Source: Ralstonia soli
GTDB taxonomy: Bacteria > Pseudomonadota > Gammaproteobacteria > Burkholderiales > Burkholderiaceae
Assembly: GCF_023955655.1 (NCBI RefSeq)
Contig: NZ_JAMXHT010000006.1
Span: 124,001-188,000, forward strand
Length of the DNA stretch: 64,000 nucleotides
Direction of reading: 5' to 3'
Of this stretch, positions 28,090 through 36,618 are shown in pieces. Below the pieces are notes generated by a model. That model worked only from the letters and a program-made list of their open reading frames with translations, did not search any database and was not told the DNA's origin. How positions within the stretch are numbered: the stretch's first letter is position 1; each line of letters opens with the position of its first letter. The position numbers were made by a program, and so were the translations under genes.

Positions 28090-30008
28090 CGCTTCGGTTC
28101 GTGCTGCTGCCACGACAGCGTGAAGAACACCCCACGCGATGCCGTGTTGTAGCTATACACAGTTTGGTAGTTCTTGTTCGTCACGTTCTCGACGCGGGCC
28201 GACAGCGCCCAGTCAGGCGTGATCTGGTAGCGGCCAACCAGGTTCAGCAGGCCGTAGCCGCCGAGCGTCCTGATGGAGTCCTGGCGATCACCCGCGGCAT
28301 TCCACTCCACGCCCGCCGAGAACGGCCCAAAGGTCTTGTATGCCGACACGCTGCCGAAGTGCCGCGCGCGGCGCGACAGCAGCTGGTTGGCAGACAGGTC
28401 CTGCGGGTTCTGCATGGTAAAGCTGGCACGCAGATCCACGCCATAGATCGAACCGCGATACGAGGTCTCGACGCCGTTCACGCGCGCGCGGTTGACGTTC
28501 GCTGCCGAGCAGTTGAACGATGCATCGCACACCGCCGTGATCAGGTTGCTGTAGTCGGTCTCGAACACCGTCATGCGCACCAGGCCGATCGCGCCGCTGT
28601 ATTCCACGCCGCCCTCCACCGAGCGCGCCTTTTCAGGTTGCAGGTTCGGGTTGCCGAAAAAGGGGTAGTAGAGCTCGTTGAAGCTCGGCGCGCGGAACGC
28701 GTTGCTCACGCTCGCCACCGCCTTCCACTGCGGGTTGAATGCGAAGCCGTAACCGGCGTAGTAGCTGTTGGCCCCACCAAAGTCCGAATAGCGATCGCGG
28801 CGCAGGTTCAACTGCAATTGATGCGGGCCGAATTTGCCTTCGTAGCCGATGTAGCCCGAATCGACGTTGCGCGTGGGCGCGTCGTAGGCATCGCTGTCGA
28901 TGGTGGTTTGCGAATGCTCCAGGCCGACCTTCAGCAATTGATCGGGCATGAACACCCAATCGTTCTGCCAGCTCGCCTGCTGGTTGCGCGTGTTGAAACG
29001 ACCGTTCTGCGCGCCGTTCAGGAAGTTCAGGTTCTTGTCGTCCCCTTGCGAGAGCGTCACGCGCGTCTTCCAGTCCTGCGTCACCTTGCCGTCCACATAC
29101 GCCGACATCGACCGCACCTGGTTATGCGCGATGTTGATGTCGGTTGGGCTGCCGAAACCGCTGTCGTAACTGACATCGCCCCAGGTCTGGAAGTACGTCA
29201 GCCCTGCCTGCCAATCCGCGGAAAAGCGATGCGACAACTGCGCCGACACGCTCTTGTTCGTGTAGGGGTTGTCGTTCGGGTTGGCATTCTTGGCCTGCTG
29301 CGGATTGATCGACGAGAACCCAGTGGTCTTCAGCTCCGACACCGACACCGCGAACGACGTATCGCCTCGCTCGCCCAGCGAGCCACTGATACCCGCCTGC
29401 CCGCGCTTGGTGTTGCGTGCGCCGTACTCAATTTCTGCGTTAGCCAAGGGGGCATGCCCCTTGCCGCTGCGCGTGAAGATCTGCACCACGCCACCCACCG
29501 CGTCGGAACCGTACAGCGCCGAGACGTTGCCGCGCACGATCTCGATATGGTCGATCTGATCGGCCATCAGTTGATCGATCTGCGTGGAGCCCAGCGTGGC
29601 GGAACTCACCCGCACGCCATCAATCAGAACCAGCGTCTGGCTGGAACTGGCACCACGCATGAAAAGGCTGGCGCTCGTGCCGGGGCCGCCGTTCTGCGTG
29701 ATCTCGATGCCGGCCTCGCGGCGCAGCAGCGTCACCGCATCCGGCGCCTGCGAGCGCTCGATGTCGGCGCGGCTGATCACCGTGGTGTGCGGCAAGGTAT
29801 CCGACAGAGGCTGCTCGCTGCGCGAGGCAGTCACCACCGTCGGATTCAGTTCACTCACCGGCGTGCTGGCCGTCTGCGTATTGCTTTGTGCCCAGGCCGG
29901 CGCGACTGCACCCGCCATAACCCCCGCAAAAACTCCCAATCCGGCGCTGGCAAGCGCGCGCATGGCCGTCCGGGGCATCCGGAGTGGCCGCTTTGTAGTC
30001 AAGCTCAT
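28086..30008 (-). CDS. btuB: TonB-dependent vitamin B12 outer membrane receptor
   Basis: A 640-residue TonB-dependent receptor. Signal peptide to about residue 40 (APAWA), TonB-box-like LNPTVVTASRSEQP soon after, a plug domain with TLPHTTVISRADIERSQ, LRREAGIEI, LFMRGASSSQTLVLIDGVR and ALYGSDAVGGVVQIFT, and a 22-stranded barrel with a terminal aromatic-rich strand. Specificity for cobalamin follows from the riboswitch in its leader and from the downstream btuC-btuD genes. ATG at 30008 is preferred; a TTG five codons upstream is possible. No strong Shine-Dalgarno is seen, as may be expected for a riboswitch-regulated start. Confidence 0.95.
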   Translation of the reverse strand: MSLTTKRPLRMPRTAMRALASAGLGVFAGVMAGAVAPAWAQSNTQTASTPVSELNPTVVTASRSEQPLSDTLPHTTVISRADIERSQAPDAVTLLRREAGIEITQNGGPGTSASLFMRGASSSQTLVLIDGVRVSSATLGSTQIDQLMADQIDHIEIVRGNVSALYGSDAVGGVVQIFTRSGKGHAPLANAEIEYGARNTKRGQAGISGSLGERGDTSFAVSVSELKTTGFSSINPQQAKNANPNDNPYTNKSVSAQLSHRFSADWQAGLTYFQTWGDVSYDSGFGSPTDINIAHNQVRSMSAYVDGKVTQDWKTRVTLSQGDDKNLNFLNGAQNGRFNTRNQQASWQNDWVFMPDQLLKVGLEHSQTTIDSDAYDAPTRNVDSGYIGYEGKFGPHQLQLNLRRDRYSDFGGANSYYAGYGFAFNPQWKAVASVSNAFRAPSFNELYYPFFGNPNLQPEKARSVEGGVEYSGAIGLVRMTVFETDYSNLITAVCDASFNCSAANVNRARVNGVETSYRGSIYGVDLRASFTMQNPQDLSANQLLSRRARHFGSVSAYKTFGPFSAGVEWNAAGDRQDSIRTLGGYGLLNLVGRYQITPDWALSARVENVTNKNYQTVYSYNTASRGVFFTLSWQQHEPKR

Positions 30009-30232
30009 GTTTTGAAAAGACAAGAAGCGTCAGCCGGACCCGTTCCCCCGCGGGTCGCTGGCAGCAGGATCTCGATGCGGTTCCCTCACATCGGCTCAGA
30101 GCCGGCTCACGATCCGTAGCGAGCAGTCCGAAGTTGGCCCGAGAAACGCAGCCGCACATGGGTACGGCGAGTATCACAGGGCCAAGATCGGACCGCGCAG
30201 CAGGATCGTGGACCGGTTCTCGGAGATCCACC

Positions 30233-30459
30233 GTCCTGGCCGGTATCCGGGCTGGCGAAGCGGCGTGTCCGCCTTCCCATTCCCGAAGGAACAGTGGCTG
30301 GTTGGACACACCGCGCGGCGCCCTCCTCTTCTTGCGAGAGATGGCGGGCACACGCGACGTTCGCTTACCGTTGCGGGGGCAGCGCAGGTTGGCGCATCGC
30401 TTGGGGCGGGCGCTCCCTGCTTCCCGTTTAACTGCAGATGGTGCTGCGGGCACCAGGAC
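30233..30459 (-). promoter_or_regulatory. Cobalamin riboswitch
   Basis: On the minus strand the conserved cobalamin (AdoCbl-class) elements appear in order: closing stem GTCCTGG (30459-30453), ACGGGAAGCAGGG, CTGCCCCCGCAACGGTAA, the B12-box AGCCACTGTTCC, then ATGGGAAGGCGG, and finally GCCAGCCCGGATACCGGCC with the closing arm CCAGGAC (30239-30233). It lies 225 bases upstream of the btuB start and would repress the whole btuB-btuC-btuD-cobO-cobT-cobS-cobC run when adenosylcobalamin is plentiful. No T-run terminator is obvious between it and btuB, so translational control is more likely than attenuation; the 225-base platform shows nothing else that I recognise. Confidence 0.95.
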
Positions 30460-30646
30460 GCCGCGAAGTTTAACGGAAAAGCACACCAAACCCCATCTGC
30501 CCGTGCTACCAGGCCAAAATGCACGGGCCGGCACCGTTGTGCCCTTACCGCCCCGCATGGCGCCTCACCTTGCGCATCCGTATGGAGGAAAGGCGTTGCG
30601 CGCATGATCGGCTAAAATCCCCCCACTCGATTCTGATTGACACCCA

Positions 30647-30967
30647 ATGCTGAACGAACTCGAACAACTTGCCGGCAAGATCACGCGCGTGCTGCGTCAC
30701 GCCGACGCACTTGCCGCCGAGAACCAGCGCCTGCGCGCCGAAGTCGAGCGCCTTCAGGCAGACGCCGAGACCGCCAAGACCGAACGCGACGCGATGATCG
30801 CCGACCGCAGCGTGCTCAACGCCAAGATCGAAGAAGCGCAGCTGCGCATCCAATCGATTCTCGACAAGCTGCCCACGGCCACCGACGCCCGCCAGCTTGA
30901 CCTCCTCGGCCAGGCCGCAGGCACCGACGACACGACGGCCGCCCCCGCCCCGCACTCGGAGACTTAA
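30647..30967 (+). CDS. ZapB-like coiled-coil protein
   Basis: A 106-residue, almost wholly helical coiled-coil protein. LNELEQLAGKITRVLRH opens it, heptads of Leu/Ala/Val run through about residue 75, and the tail is Ala/Thr-rich and probably disordered. Genes of this type directly precede zapA in beta-proteobacteria and are annotated as ZapB-like. The start is ATG 30647, and a gap of 2 bases separates its stop from zapA, so the two are one operon. A role with ZapA in bundling FtsZ at the division site is probable but inferred. Confidence 0.8.
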   Translation: MLNELEQLAGKITRVLRHADALAAENQRLRAEVERLQADAETAKTERDAMIADRSVLNAKIEEAQLRIQSILDKLPTATDARQLDLLGQAAGTDDTTAAPAPHSET

Positions 30968-30969
30968 GC

Positions 30970-31287
30970 ATGAGCAGTAAGCAGATTGAAGTGAACATCG
31001 CCGGGCAGGCCTACAAGTTTGCCGTCTCGCCCGACAACGAAGCCGCGCTGCGTGAAGCCGCCGCCATGGTCGACGGCCAGATGACGCGCATCAAGAACGG
31101 CTCGAACACCAAGGGCATCGAGCGTGTTGCCGTGATGGCCGCGATCAGCATCGCGTCGGATCTGCTCTCGATGCAGCGCCAGGCCGCCTCCGATTCCGCC
31201 CTGCCGATCGACACGATTCGCGCCAAACTGGCCGACCTGAACGCCCGCACCGACGAGGCACTTCGCCAGTACGGCGAAGTTATTTGA
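30970..31287 (+). CDS. zapA: Cell division protein ZapA
   Basis: A 105-residue cytoplasmic protein that binds and cross-links FtsZ filaments. The N-terminal beta-rich region SSKQIEVNIAGQAYKFAVSPDNEAALREAA is diagnostic, followed by the long C-terminal dimerisation helix (ERVAVMAAISIASDLLSMQ). It is co-transcribed with the ZapB-like gene. The gene for 6S RNA follows, the same order as in many gamma- and beta-proteobacteria. Confidence 0.93.
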   Translation: MSSKQIEVNIAGQAYKFAVSPDNEAALREAAAMVDGQMTRIKNGSNTKGIERVAVMAAISIASDLLSMQRQAASDSALPIDTIRAKLADLNARTDEALRQYGEVI

Positions 31288-31327
31288 CTCCAGACAAAAC
31301 GTGTTTGTAACCGGATCGCATCCGGGC

Positions 31328-31356
31328 TTGGGTTCGGATGCGAACGGGTGTATAGT
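31328..31356 (+). promoter_or_regulatory. Sigma-70-type promoter upstream of 6S RNA
   Basis: TTGGGT (31328-31333), a 17-base spacer, and TATAGT (31351-31356). Transcription would begin near 31363, giving a 6S precursor with a leader of about 140 bases. It is one of the best -35/-10 pairs in the window. Confidence 0.6.
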
Positions 31357-31451
31357 GTCACCCAATGGCTTCCGGCATCTCCCGCAAACCCTTGCAGCAT
31401 AAGGCTTTAGCAACTAGAGGTGCGTCAGTTCGGTTGCCTGCGATGAATCTC

Positions 31452-31498
31452 TCAGACGCATCGCCATGCAGTGAAAAACAGCGTGGTGATGCGTCTGA
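31452..31498 (+). repeat. 18-bp hairpin in the 6S RNA leader
   Basis: TCAGACGCATC (31452-31462), one G-U pair, then CCATGC; loop AGTGAAAAACA; GCGTGG, then GATGCGTCTGA (31488-31498). The stem of 18 bp ends just five bases before the closing helix of 6S RNA. Fourteen bases of its right arm (31486-31499) recur inverted at 32389-32402. Confidence 0.85.
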
Positions 31499-31501
31499 CA
31501 G

Positions 31502-31718
31502 TTTCCCTGCCTGGTTCGCCATGGCCATTAATTCCTTGAACCGATAAGCATTGCTTGGTGCGGGATATGCCGTGTGGGCGAGCGCGTCTTCCAGTGCACA
31601 GCGTGCGACGCAAGTCGTACGCTCCCTGCGCCGGTGATGTACCCGAAATGCGGCTTCCGCAGCCACTCTGAACCTCACTTGGGTTCAGGATGCGGGTCTA
31701 GCGGCCGAGGTGGGGACC
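31502..31718 (+). ncRNA. ssrS: 6S RNA
   Basis: 6S RNA binds sigma-70 RNA polymerase by mimicking an open promoter. The 5' end TCCCTGCCTGGTTCGCC pairs with the 3' end GGCCGAGGTGGGGA (T31504 with A31716, nine continuous pairs including two wobbles). The 5' part CCTTGAACCGATA and the 3' part CACTCTGAACC ... GGGTTCAGGATGCGGG correspond to conserved blocks of the Escherichia coli 6S RNA. The position after zapA and before an intrinsic terminator also fits. Ends are approximate to a few bases. At about 215 nt it is longer than the E. coli RNA, the excess lying in the apical arm. Confidence 0.8.
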
Positions 31719-31723
31719 CAACA

Positions 31724-31759
31724 AAAGGCGGTAGTGCACGTGTGCGCTACCGCCTTTTT
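31724..31759 (+). terminator. Rho-independent terminator after 6S RNA
   Basis: GGCGGTAGTGCAC / GCGCTACCGCC stem with a short GTGT-containing loop, preceded by AAAA and followed by TTTTT. It ends the ssrS transcript about eight bases after the closing stem of 6S RNA. Confidence 0.93.
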
Positions 31760-31859
31760 CTTTGCGTATTTCCCTTGCCGGCGCGTGGTGCACTGCCAAT
31801 GGCAAGGCCATGGCCGTGTTGCTATGCTGCGCACACCGTCACTTCCGCACGTGCACACC

Positions 31860-32330
31860 ATGGCCGCCCAATATTGGTTGATGAAGTCCGAGCCCGACGA
31901 GGCCAGCATCGACACGCTGCAGACCGAAGGCACCCTGCCCTGGACCGGCGTGCGCAATTACCAGGCGCGCAATTTCATGCGAGACCGCATGCGCATCGGC
32001 GACGGCGTGCTGTTCTACCACTCGTCCTGCCCGCAACCTGGTATCGCGGGCCTGGCCGAGGTCTGCTCAACCAGCTACCCCGATCCCACCCAGTTCGACG
32101 CCAAAAGCCACTATCACGACCCGGCATCGAAGCCGGATGCGCCGCGCTGGATGCTCGTCGACGTGAAGTACGTGCGCAAATGCGCGCTGATCGACCTGCC
32201 CACGTTGCGCGCGCAAGAGCCGCTGGCCGACATGACCGTGCTGCAGCGGGGCAATCGACTGTCGATTACACCGGTCACGCCGGCGCAGTGGCGCTACATC
32301 ACGACCAAATTGATGCGCGATCCTGAGTGA
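31860..32330 (+). CDS. EVE-domain protein
   Basis: A 156-residue single-domain protein of the EVE/PUA-like fold: MAAQYWLMKSEPDEASIDTL, TGVRNYQARNFMRDRMRIGD, VLFYHSSC and SITPVTPAQWRYI. EVE domains are thought to bind modified bases in RNA or DNA; the exact ligand here is unknown. The start at ATG 31860 gives the canonical N-terminus; the open frame extends upstream through the terminator, which argues against an earlier start. It sits just after 6S RNA, probably on its own transcript. Confidence 0.9.
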   Translation: MAAQYWLMKSEPDEASIDTLQTEGTLPWTGVRNYQARNFMRDRMRIGDGVLFYHSSCPQPGIAGLAEVCSTSYPDPTQFDAKSHYHDPASKPDAPRWMLVDVKYVRKCALIDLPTLRAQEPLADMTVLQRGNRLSITPVTPAQWRYITTKLMRDPE

Positions 32331-32424
32331 ATAGCCTGCAACGGATGGGAATTGTTACAAACGTGATGAACGATGCGCGCAGTCGCCAGTCAGACGCATC
32401 ACATTGCTTTTTTGGGAGAACACA

Positions 32425-33126
32425 ATGAAATCTGTCCTGGCCGCAACCATTTTGGGGACTGCAATGATGACCACTGCCTTCGCACAAGCCGCGCCCGAGA
32501 CGAATCATTCTGGCGTGCTCTCGCTGGATGCACAGGCTGTGGCCGACGTGCCCACCGACACCGTCACCCTGACGCTGAGCGCGGAGCAGGAAGGCGCGGA
32601 CCCTGGCGCGATCTCCACGGCGCTGTCGCGCAAGGCCGATGACGTGATCAACCAGGCCAAGCGCACCGCAGGGGTGCAGGCGGAAACAGGCGGCTTCAAC
32701 ATCTATCCGAACACAGACCGCAACGGCAAGATCAGCGTCTGGCGTGGCCGCGCCGAGGTGCGCCTCACGTCGAAGGATTTTGCGGCGGCGTCCAAGCTGG
32801 CCGGTCAGCTCGCCAACCAGATGCAGGTGCAGAACGTGAACTTCACGCTCTCGCGCGAGGCACGCACGGCGGCTGAGGCAAAGCTGATCGACCAGGCCGT
32901 GAATGCGTTCCGCGACAAGGCATCGGCGACCACCAAGCTGTTCGGCTATACGAGCTACACCATCCGCGACGTGCATGTGAGCGAGGGCAGCAACAACCCC
33001 GGCCCGCGCCCGATGATGCGCATGGCGGCAGCGCCGGCGTCGTACGACTCAGCGCCGGTGCCGATCGAAGGCGGCAAGGCGCAGGTGACGGTGACCGTTT
33101 CCGGTGCCGTGCAGATGCTGAAATAA
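32425..33126 (+). CDS. SIMPL (DUF541) domain periplasmic protein
   Basis: A 233-residue secreted protein. Signal peptide of about 23 residues (MKSVLAATILGTAMMTTAFAQA), then a SIMPL/DUF541 domain with GVLSLDAQAVADVPTDTVTLTLSAEQEG at its start, NPGPRPMMRMAAAPA near the end and VTVTVSGAVQM in the last strand. The start ATG at 32425 has a good Shine-Dalgarno (GGGAGAA). Related proteins such as BP26 and YggE form periplasmic rings and are linked to oxidative stress, but no activity is established. It is followed by a bidirectional terminator shared with lgt. Confidence 0.88.
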   Translation: MKSVLAATILGTAMMTTAFAQAAPETNHSGVLSLDAQAVADVPTDTVTLTLSAEQEGADPGAISTALSRKADDVINQAKRTAGVQAETGGFNIYPNTDRNGKISVWRGRAEVRLTSKDFAAASKLAGQLANQMQVQNVNFTLSREARTAAEAKLIDQAVNAFRDKASATTKLFGYTSYTIRDVHVSEGSNNPGPRPMMRMAAAPASYDSAPVPIEGGKAQVTVTVSGAVQMLK

Positions 33127-33143
33127 CCAGGTCATCGCCCATG

Positions 33144-33176
33144 AAAAAAGCCACCGCATGCGGTGGCTTTTTCTTT
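33144..33176 (+). terminator. Bidirectional rho-independent terminator between SIMPL gene and lgt
   Basis: AAAAAAGCCACCG, loop CATG, CGGTGGCTTTTTC: a perfect stem flanked by A and T runs, so it can serve both converging genes. Confidence 0.93.
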
Positions 33177-33190
33177 GCACGGATGCAAGT

Positions 33191-34093
33191 TCAGGCGTGT
33201 GCCTGGGTTTTCGCACCGTTGCCTGCGCGCCGATAAGACCAGACCAGCATGGCGATGCCGATCAGGATCATCGGCAGCGACAGCCATTGCCCCATCGACA
33301 GGTTCGCAGCCAGCAGGCCGAGGAAGTTGTCCGGCTCACGCGCAAATTCGGCGAGGAAGCGGAACACACCGTAGCCGAGCAGGAACGCGCCAGAAACCGC
33401 GCCCATCGGTCGCGGCTTGCGCGCGTACAGCCACAGCAGGATGAAGAACAGCACACCCTCACCCGCGAACTGGTAGAGCTGCGACGGGTGGCGCGGCAGC
33501 ATGTGGTACTGGTCAAACACGGCTTGCACGCCGCTGGTCACGGCCTGTTGCGCGTGCGAGAGCAGCCACTCGCGGTCTTCGGCCTGTGCCTGCGGGAACA
33601 TCATCGCCCACGGCAGATCGGGAGACGACACACGCCCCCACAGTTCCCCGTTGATGAAGTTGCCCAGGCGCCCCGCGGCGAGCCCGCACGGCACCATGGG
33701 CGCGATGAAATCCGTCACCTGCATCCACGAGCGACCGCGCATGCGGGCGTACAGCATCATCGCCACGACTACGCCGAGGAAACCGCCGTGGAAGGCCATG
33801 CCACCCTCCCACACCTTGAAGATGTCGAGCGGGTGGGCGAAGTACCAGTCGGGCTTGTAGAACAGCACGTAGCCGAGGCGCCCGCCCAGGATCACGCCCA
33901 GCACGCCGTAGAACAGCATGTCGTCGAGGTCACGGCCGCTCCAGCCCTCGGCGGCGATGTGCGGCTGGCGCGTGCGCAGCCGGCCGAACCACAGGAACAT
34001 GATGAACGCCGCCAGATACATCAGGCCGTACCAGCGGATGGCGAGCGGCCCCAGATGCAGGGCGACGGGGTCGAATTGCGGATGGATGAGCAT
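33191..34093 (-). CDS. lgt: Prolipoprotein diacylglyceryl transferase
   Basis: A 300-residue inner membrane enzyme that transfers diacylglycerol to the lipobox cysteine of prolipoproteins. Seven transmembrane segments can be seen. The Lgt signature [14 protein letters not shown] is at 141-154, with HGG at 102-104 and HPSQLYQ near 222. The length is normal. It is monocistronic and divergent from ilvD across 378 bases. Its products would mature the several lipoproteins encoded in this window. Confidence 0.97.
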   Translation of the reverse strand: MLIHPQFDPVALHLGPLAIRWYGLMYLAAFIMFLWFGRLRTRQPHIAAEGWSGRDLDDMLFYGVLGVILGGRLGYVLFYKPDWYFAHPLDIFKVWEGGMAFHGGFLGVVVAMMLYARMRGRSWMQVTDFIAPMVPCGLAAGRLGNFINGELWGRVSSPDLPWAMMFPQAQAEDREWLLSHAQQAVTSGVQAVFDQYHMLPRHPSQLYQFAGEGVLFFILLWLYARKPRPMGAVSGAFLLGYGVFRFLAEFAREPDNFLGLLAANLSMGQWLSLPMILIGIAMLVWSYRRAGNGAKTQAHA

Positions 34094-34471
34094 GAATCCT
34101 GGGGTTCAGGGTTAACTGTGTTCGTGCAGCCCGGCGACGGAATCGGCACAACGCGCTCGAAATAGACCTCACGAGCCCGGCGCAGGTTGCATTGCGAGGC
34201 GTGGCAATCTCGGTTTCACCGGACGGCCTAGTCTGCTGCGCGGCATGATAGCCGGTAATGATGTCATGTGGCGTTGCTGCAGACGGGCACGGCAGCGCCG
34301 ATTTTGTTCGTCAAAAGCGCCTCAATCCGCACACCTACGGCTGTTTCCTGCAATTGAAACCGCATGGGAGGCCGCGTTTCGCGCATTTGACGCCCCTTGT
34401 GCCCAAGCGCATGCTGCGTGGATAGCCGCGTCCACAGCGGCAATGACGCCCCCCGCCCCACGGAGACCCTC
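34094..34471. other. Intergenic region between lgt and ilvD, no gene recognised
   Basis: The 378 bases between the divergent starts of lgt and ilvD hold no supported gene. Short frames on both strands lack similarity and codon structure. TTGCATTGCGAGGCGTGGCAA (34188-34208) has TTGC/GCAA ends and could be a weak operator. A TTGACG box at 34387-34392 has no matching -10 box. I see no riboswitch or leader-peptide attenuator. Confidence 0.6.
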
Positions 34472-36145
34472 ATGCCGGACAACAAGCGTTCCCAGCACAT
34501 CACGCAAGGTGTGGCGCGCTCGCCCAACCGCTCGATGTACTACGCGCTGGGCTACACGAAAGACGACTTCAACAATCCGATGATCGGCGTGGCCAACGGC
34601 CATTCGACCATCACGCCGTGCAACTCGGGCCTGCAGAAGCTGGCCGATGCCGCTGTGGCTGCGGTGAAGGATGCCAAGGCGAATCCGCAGATCTTCGGCA
34701 CGCCGACGATCTCCGACGGCATGTCGATGGGCACCGAGGGCATGAAGTTCTCGCTGATCTCGCGCGAGGTCATTGCCGATTGCATCGAAACCTGCGTCAA
34801 CGGCCAGTGGATGGACGGCGTGATCGTCATCGGCGGCTGCGACAAGAACATGCCCGGCGGCATGATCGCCCTGGCGCGCACCAACGTGCCGGGCATCTAC
34901 GTGTACGGCGGCACCATCAAGCCGGGCCACTGGAAGGGCAAGGACCTGACCATCGTGTCGTCGTTCGAGGCCGTGGGCGAATTCACCGCCGGCCGCATGA
35001 GCGAGGAGGACTTCGAAGGCGTGGAACGCAACGCTTGCCCCACCTCGGGTTCGTGCGGCGGTATGTACACCGCCAACACGATGAGCTCGTCGTTCGAAGC
35101 GCTGGGCATGTCGCTGCTGTATTCGTCGACGATGGCCAACCCCGACCAGGAGAAGGTCGACAGTGCGGCCAAATCTGCCCGCGTGCTGGTTGAGGCCGTG
35201 CGGCGCGACCTCAAGCCGCGCGACATCATCACGCGCAAGTCCATCGAAAACGCCGTGGCCGTCATCATGGCCACCGGCGGCTCGACCAATGCGGTGCTGC
35301 ATTACCTGGCCATCGCCCACGCGGCCGAGGTGGAATGGACCATCGACGATTTCGAGCGCGTGCGCCAGCGCGTGCCCGTGATCTGCAACCTCAAGCCGTC
35401 GGGCCAGTACGTGGCCACCGACCTGCACGCGGCCGGCGGCATCCCGCAGGTGATGAAGCTGCTGCTCAATGCCGGCTTACTGCATGGGGACTGCATCACC
35501 ATCACCGGCAGGACGCTCGCCGAAGAACTGGCCAGCGTGCCCGACCAGCCGCGTGCCGATCAAAACGTGATCCTGCCGCTCGACAAGGCGCTCTACAAGG
35601 AAGGCCACCTCGCCATCCTGAAGGGCAACCTGGCCCCAGAAGGTGCCGTGGCGAAGATCACCGGACTGAAGAACCCGGTCATCACCGGCCCCGCCCGTGT
35701 ATTCGACGACGAGCAGAGCGCGATGAGCGCCATCCTGAGCGACCAGATCCAGGCCGGCGACATTCTCGTGCTGCGCTATCTGGGGCCCAAGGGCGGCCCG
35801 GGCATGCCGGAGATGCTGGCGCCGACGTCGGCCATCATCGGCAAGGGCTTGGGCGAATCGGTGGGCTTCATTACCGATGGCCGTTTCTCGGGCGGCACGT
35901 GGGGCATGGTGGTCGGGCACGTCGCGCCGGAAGCGTATGTGGGCGGGACGATCGGTCTGGTGCAGGAAGGTGATTCAATCACCATCGACGCGCACGAGCG
36001 CCTGCTGCAACTGAACGTGCCGGACGATGAACTCGCCCGCCGCCGCGCCGCATGGAAGCAGCCGGCACCGCGCTATACCCGTGGCGTGCTGGCGAAGTTT
36101 GCCAAGCTGGCGGCGCCGGCCAGCAAAGGTGCCGTAACGGACTGA
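34472..36145 (+). CDS. ilvD: Dihydroxy-acid dehydratase, short 557-residue form
   Basis: A Fe-S dehydratase that converts 2,3-dihydroxy-isovalerate and -methylvalerate to the keto acids of valine and isoleucine synthesis. It has Cys123 in [10 protein letters not shown], Cys189 and Cys195 in CPTSGSCGG, and the C-terminal [20 protein letters not shown] loop. The form is the compact one, without the extra segments of the 619-residue enzyme encoded at 52608. This branch is often a [2Fe-2S] protein, less sensitive to oxygen; that cluster type is inferred from family class. The start follows a CGGAGACC Shine-Dalgarno. Confidence 0.93.
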   Translation: MPDNKRSQHITQGVARSPNRSMYYALGYTKDDFNNPMIGVANGHSTITPCNSGLQKLADAAVAAVKDAKANPQIFGTPTISDGMSMGTEGMKFSLISREVIADCIETCVNGQWMDGVIVIGGCDKNMPGGMIALARTNVPGIYVYGGTIKPGHWKGKDLTIVSSFEAVGEFTAGRMSEEDFEGVERNACPTSGSCGGMYTANTMSSSFEALGMSLLYSSTMANPDQEKVDSAAKSARVLVEAVRRDLKPRDIITRKSIENAVAVIMATGGSTNAVLHYLAIAHAAEVEWTIDDFERVRQRVPVICNLKPSGQYVATDLHAAGGIPQVMKLLLNAGLLHGDCITITGRTLAEELASVPDQPRADQNVILPLDKALYKEGHLAILKGNLAPEGAVAKITGLKNPVITGPARVFDDEQSAMSAILSDQIQAGDILVLRYLGPKGGPGMPEMLAPTSAIIGKGLGESVGFITDGRFSGGTWGMVVGHVAPEAYVGGTIGLVQEGDSITIDAHERLLQLNVPDDELARRRAAWKQPAPRYTRGVLAKFAKLAAPASKGAVTD

Positions 36146-36170
36146 TTCCAAGCGCAGCCGGCGAAACAAA

Positions 36171-36194
36171 AAAACCGCCTTCCGGCGGGTTTTC
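36171..36194 (+). terminator. Rho-independent terminator after ilvD
   Basis: ACCGCC, loop TTCC, GGCGGGT followed by TTTT, and preceded by seven A residues, so it may also act on the convergent DUF2486 gene. Confidence 0.85.
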
Positions 36195-36204
36195 TCTTGG
36201 GCGA

Positions 36205-36618
36205 TCAGCGTTGTGGCGGCTTGTGCTGATCAACCAACGCATCCTCCAGCGCGGCGCCCAGCCATTCGATCAGGCGGGCTTCCAGCGTGCGCGTGAGATC
36301 GGCCGCCAACTGCTCGGTCAGCATGGAAAGACGGGACTCCAGCGCCGAGCGGCATTGCGCCTCGATCATCGCCGGCCATTCGGTCTGGAAGCGCCACATC
36401 ACGTGGCCCATCACGCGCGCCGCATCGGTACCGGGCGGCGGCATGGGCGAGGTCGGCGCCAGGCCTTGCTCGCGCAGCGCGGGCGGCACATGGGCCTCGG
36501 CTGGCACAGGGGTCTCAACGGGCTCCGGCGCCTGCGCGGCGTCATCCAGCTCGACGATCTCCGTCAGGACCGGGATGTTGTTGTCCGGGTGGGAGCCGGG
36601 ATAGCGTCCGTCGCTCAT
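36205..36618 (-). CDS. DUF2486 family protein
   Basis: A 137-residue soluble protein beginning MSDGRYPGSHPDNNIPVLTEIVE, followed by a Pro/Glu/Ala-rich linker and a helical C-terminal half (VMGHVMWRFQTEWPAMIEAQC ... ARLIEWLGAALEDALVDQ). It matches DUF2486, a Burkholderiaceae family of unknown function. ATG 36618 overlaps the stop of holC as ATGA, so translation is coupled. A role next to the polymerase chi subunit is suggested only by this constant pairing. Confidence 0.8.
   Translation of the reverse strand: MSDGRYPGSHPDNNIPVLTEIVELDDAAQAPEPVETPVPAEAHVPPALREQGLAPTSPMPPPGTDAARVMGHVMWRFQTEWPAMIEAQCRSALESRLSMLTEQLAADLTRTLEARLIEWLGAALEDALVDQHKPPQR

Noticed and set aside
31365-31547. A 60-codon frame that begins two bases after the predicted 6S precursor start
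   Set aside because: It crosses the 18-bp hairpin and the 5' part of 6S RNA, has no ribosome-binding site and no family similarity.
34264-34527. An 87-codon minus-strand frame between lgt and ilvD
   Set aside because: It overlaps the ilvD start, and shows no LysR or other regulator motif that might be expected at this position.
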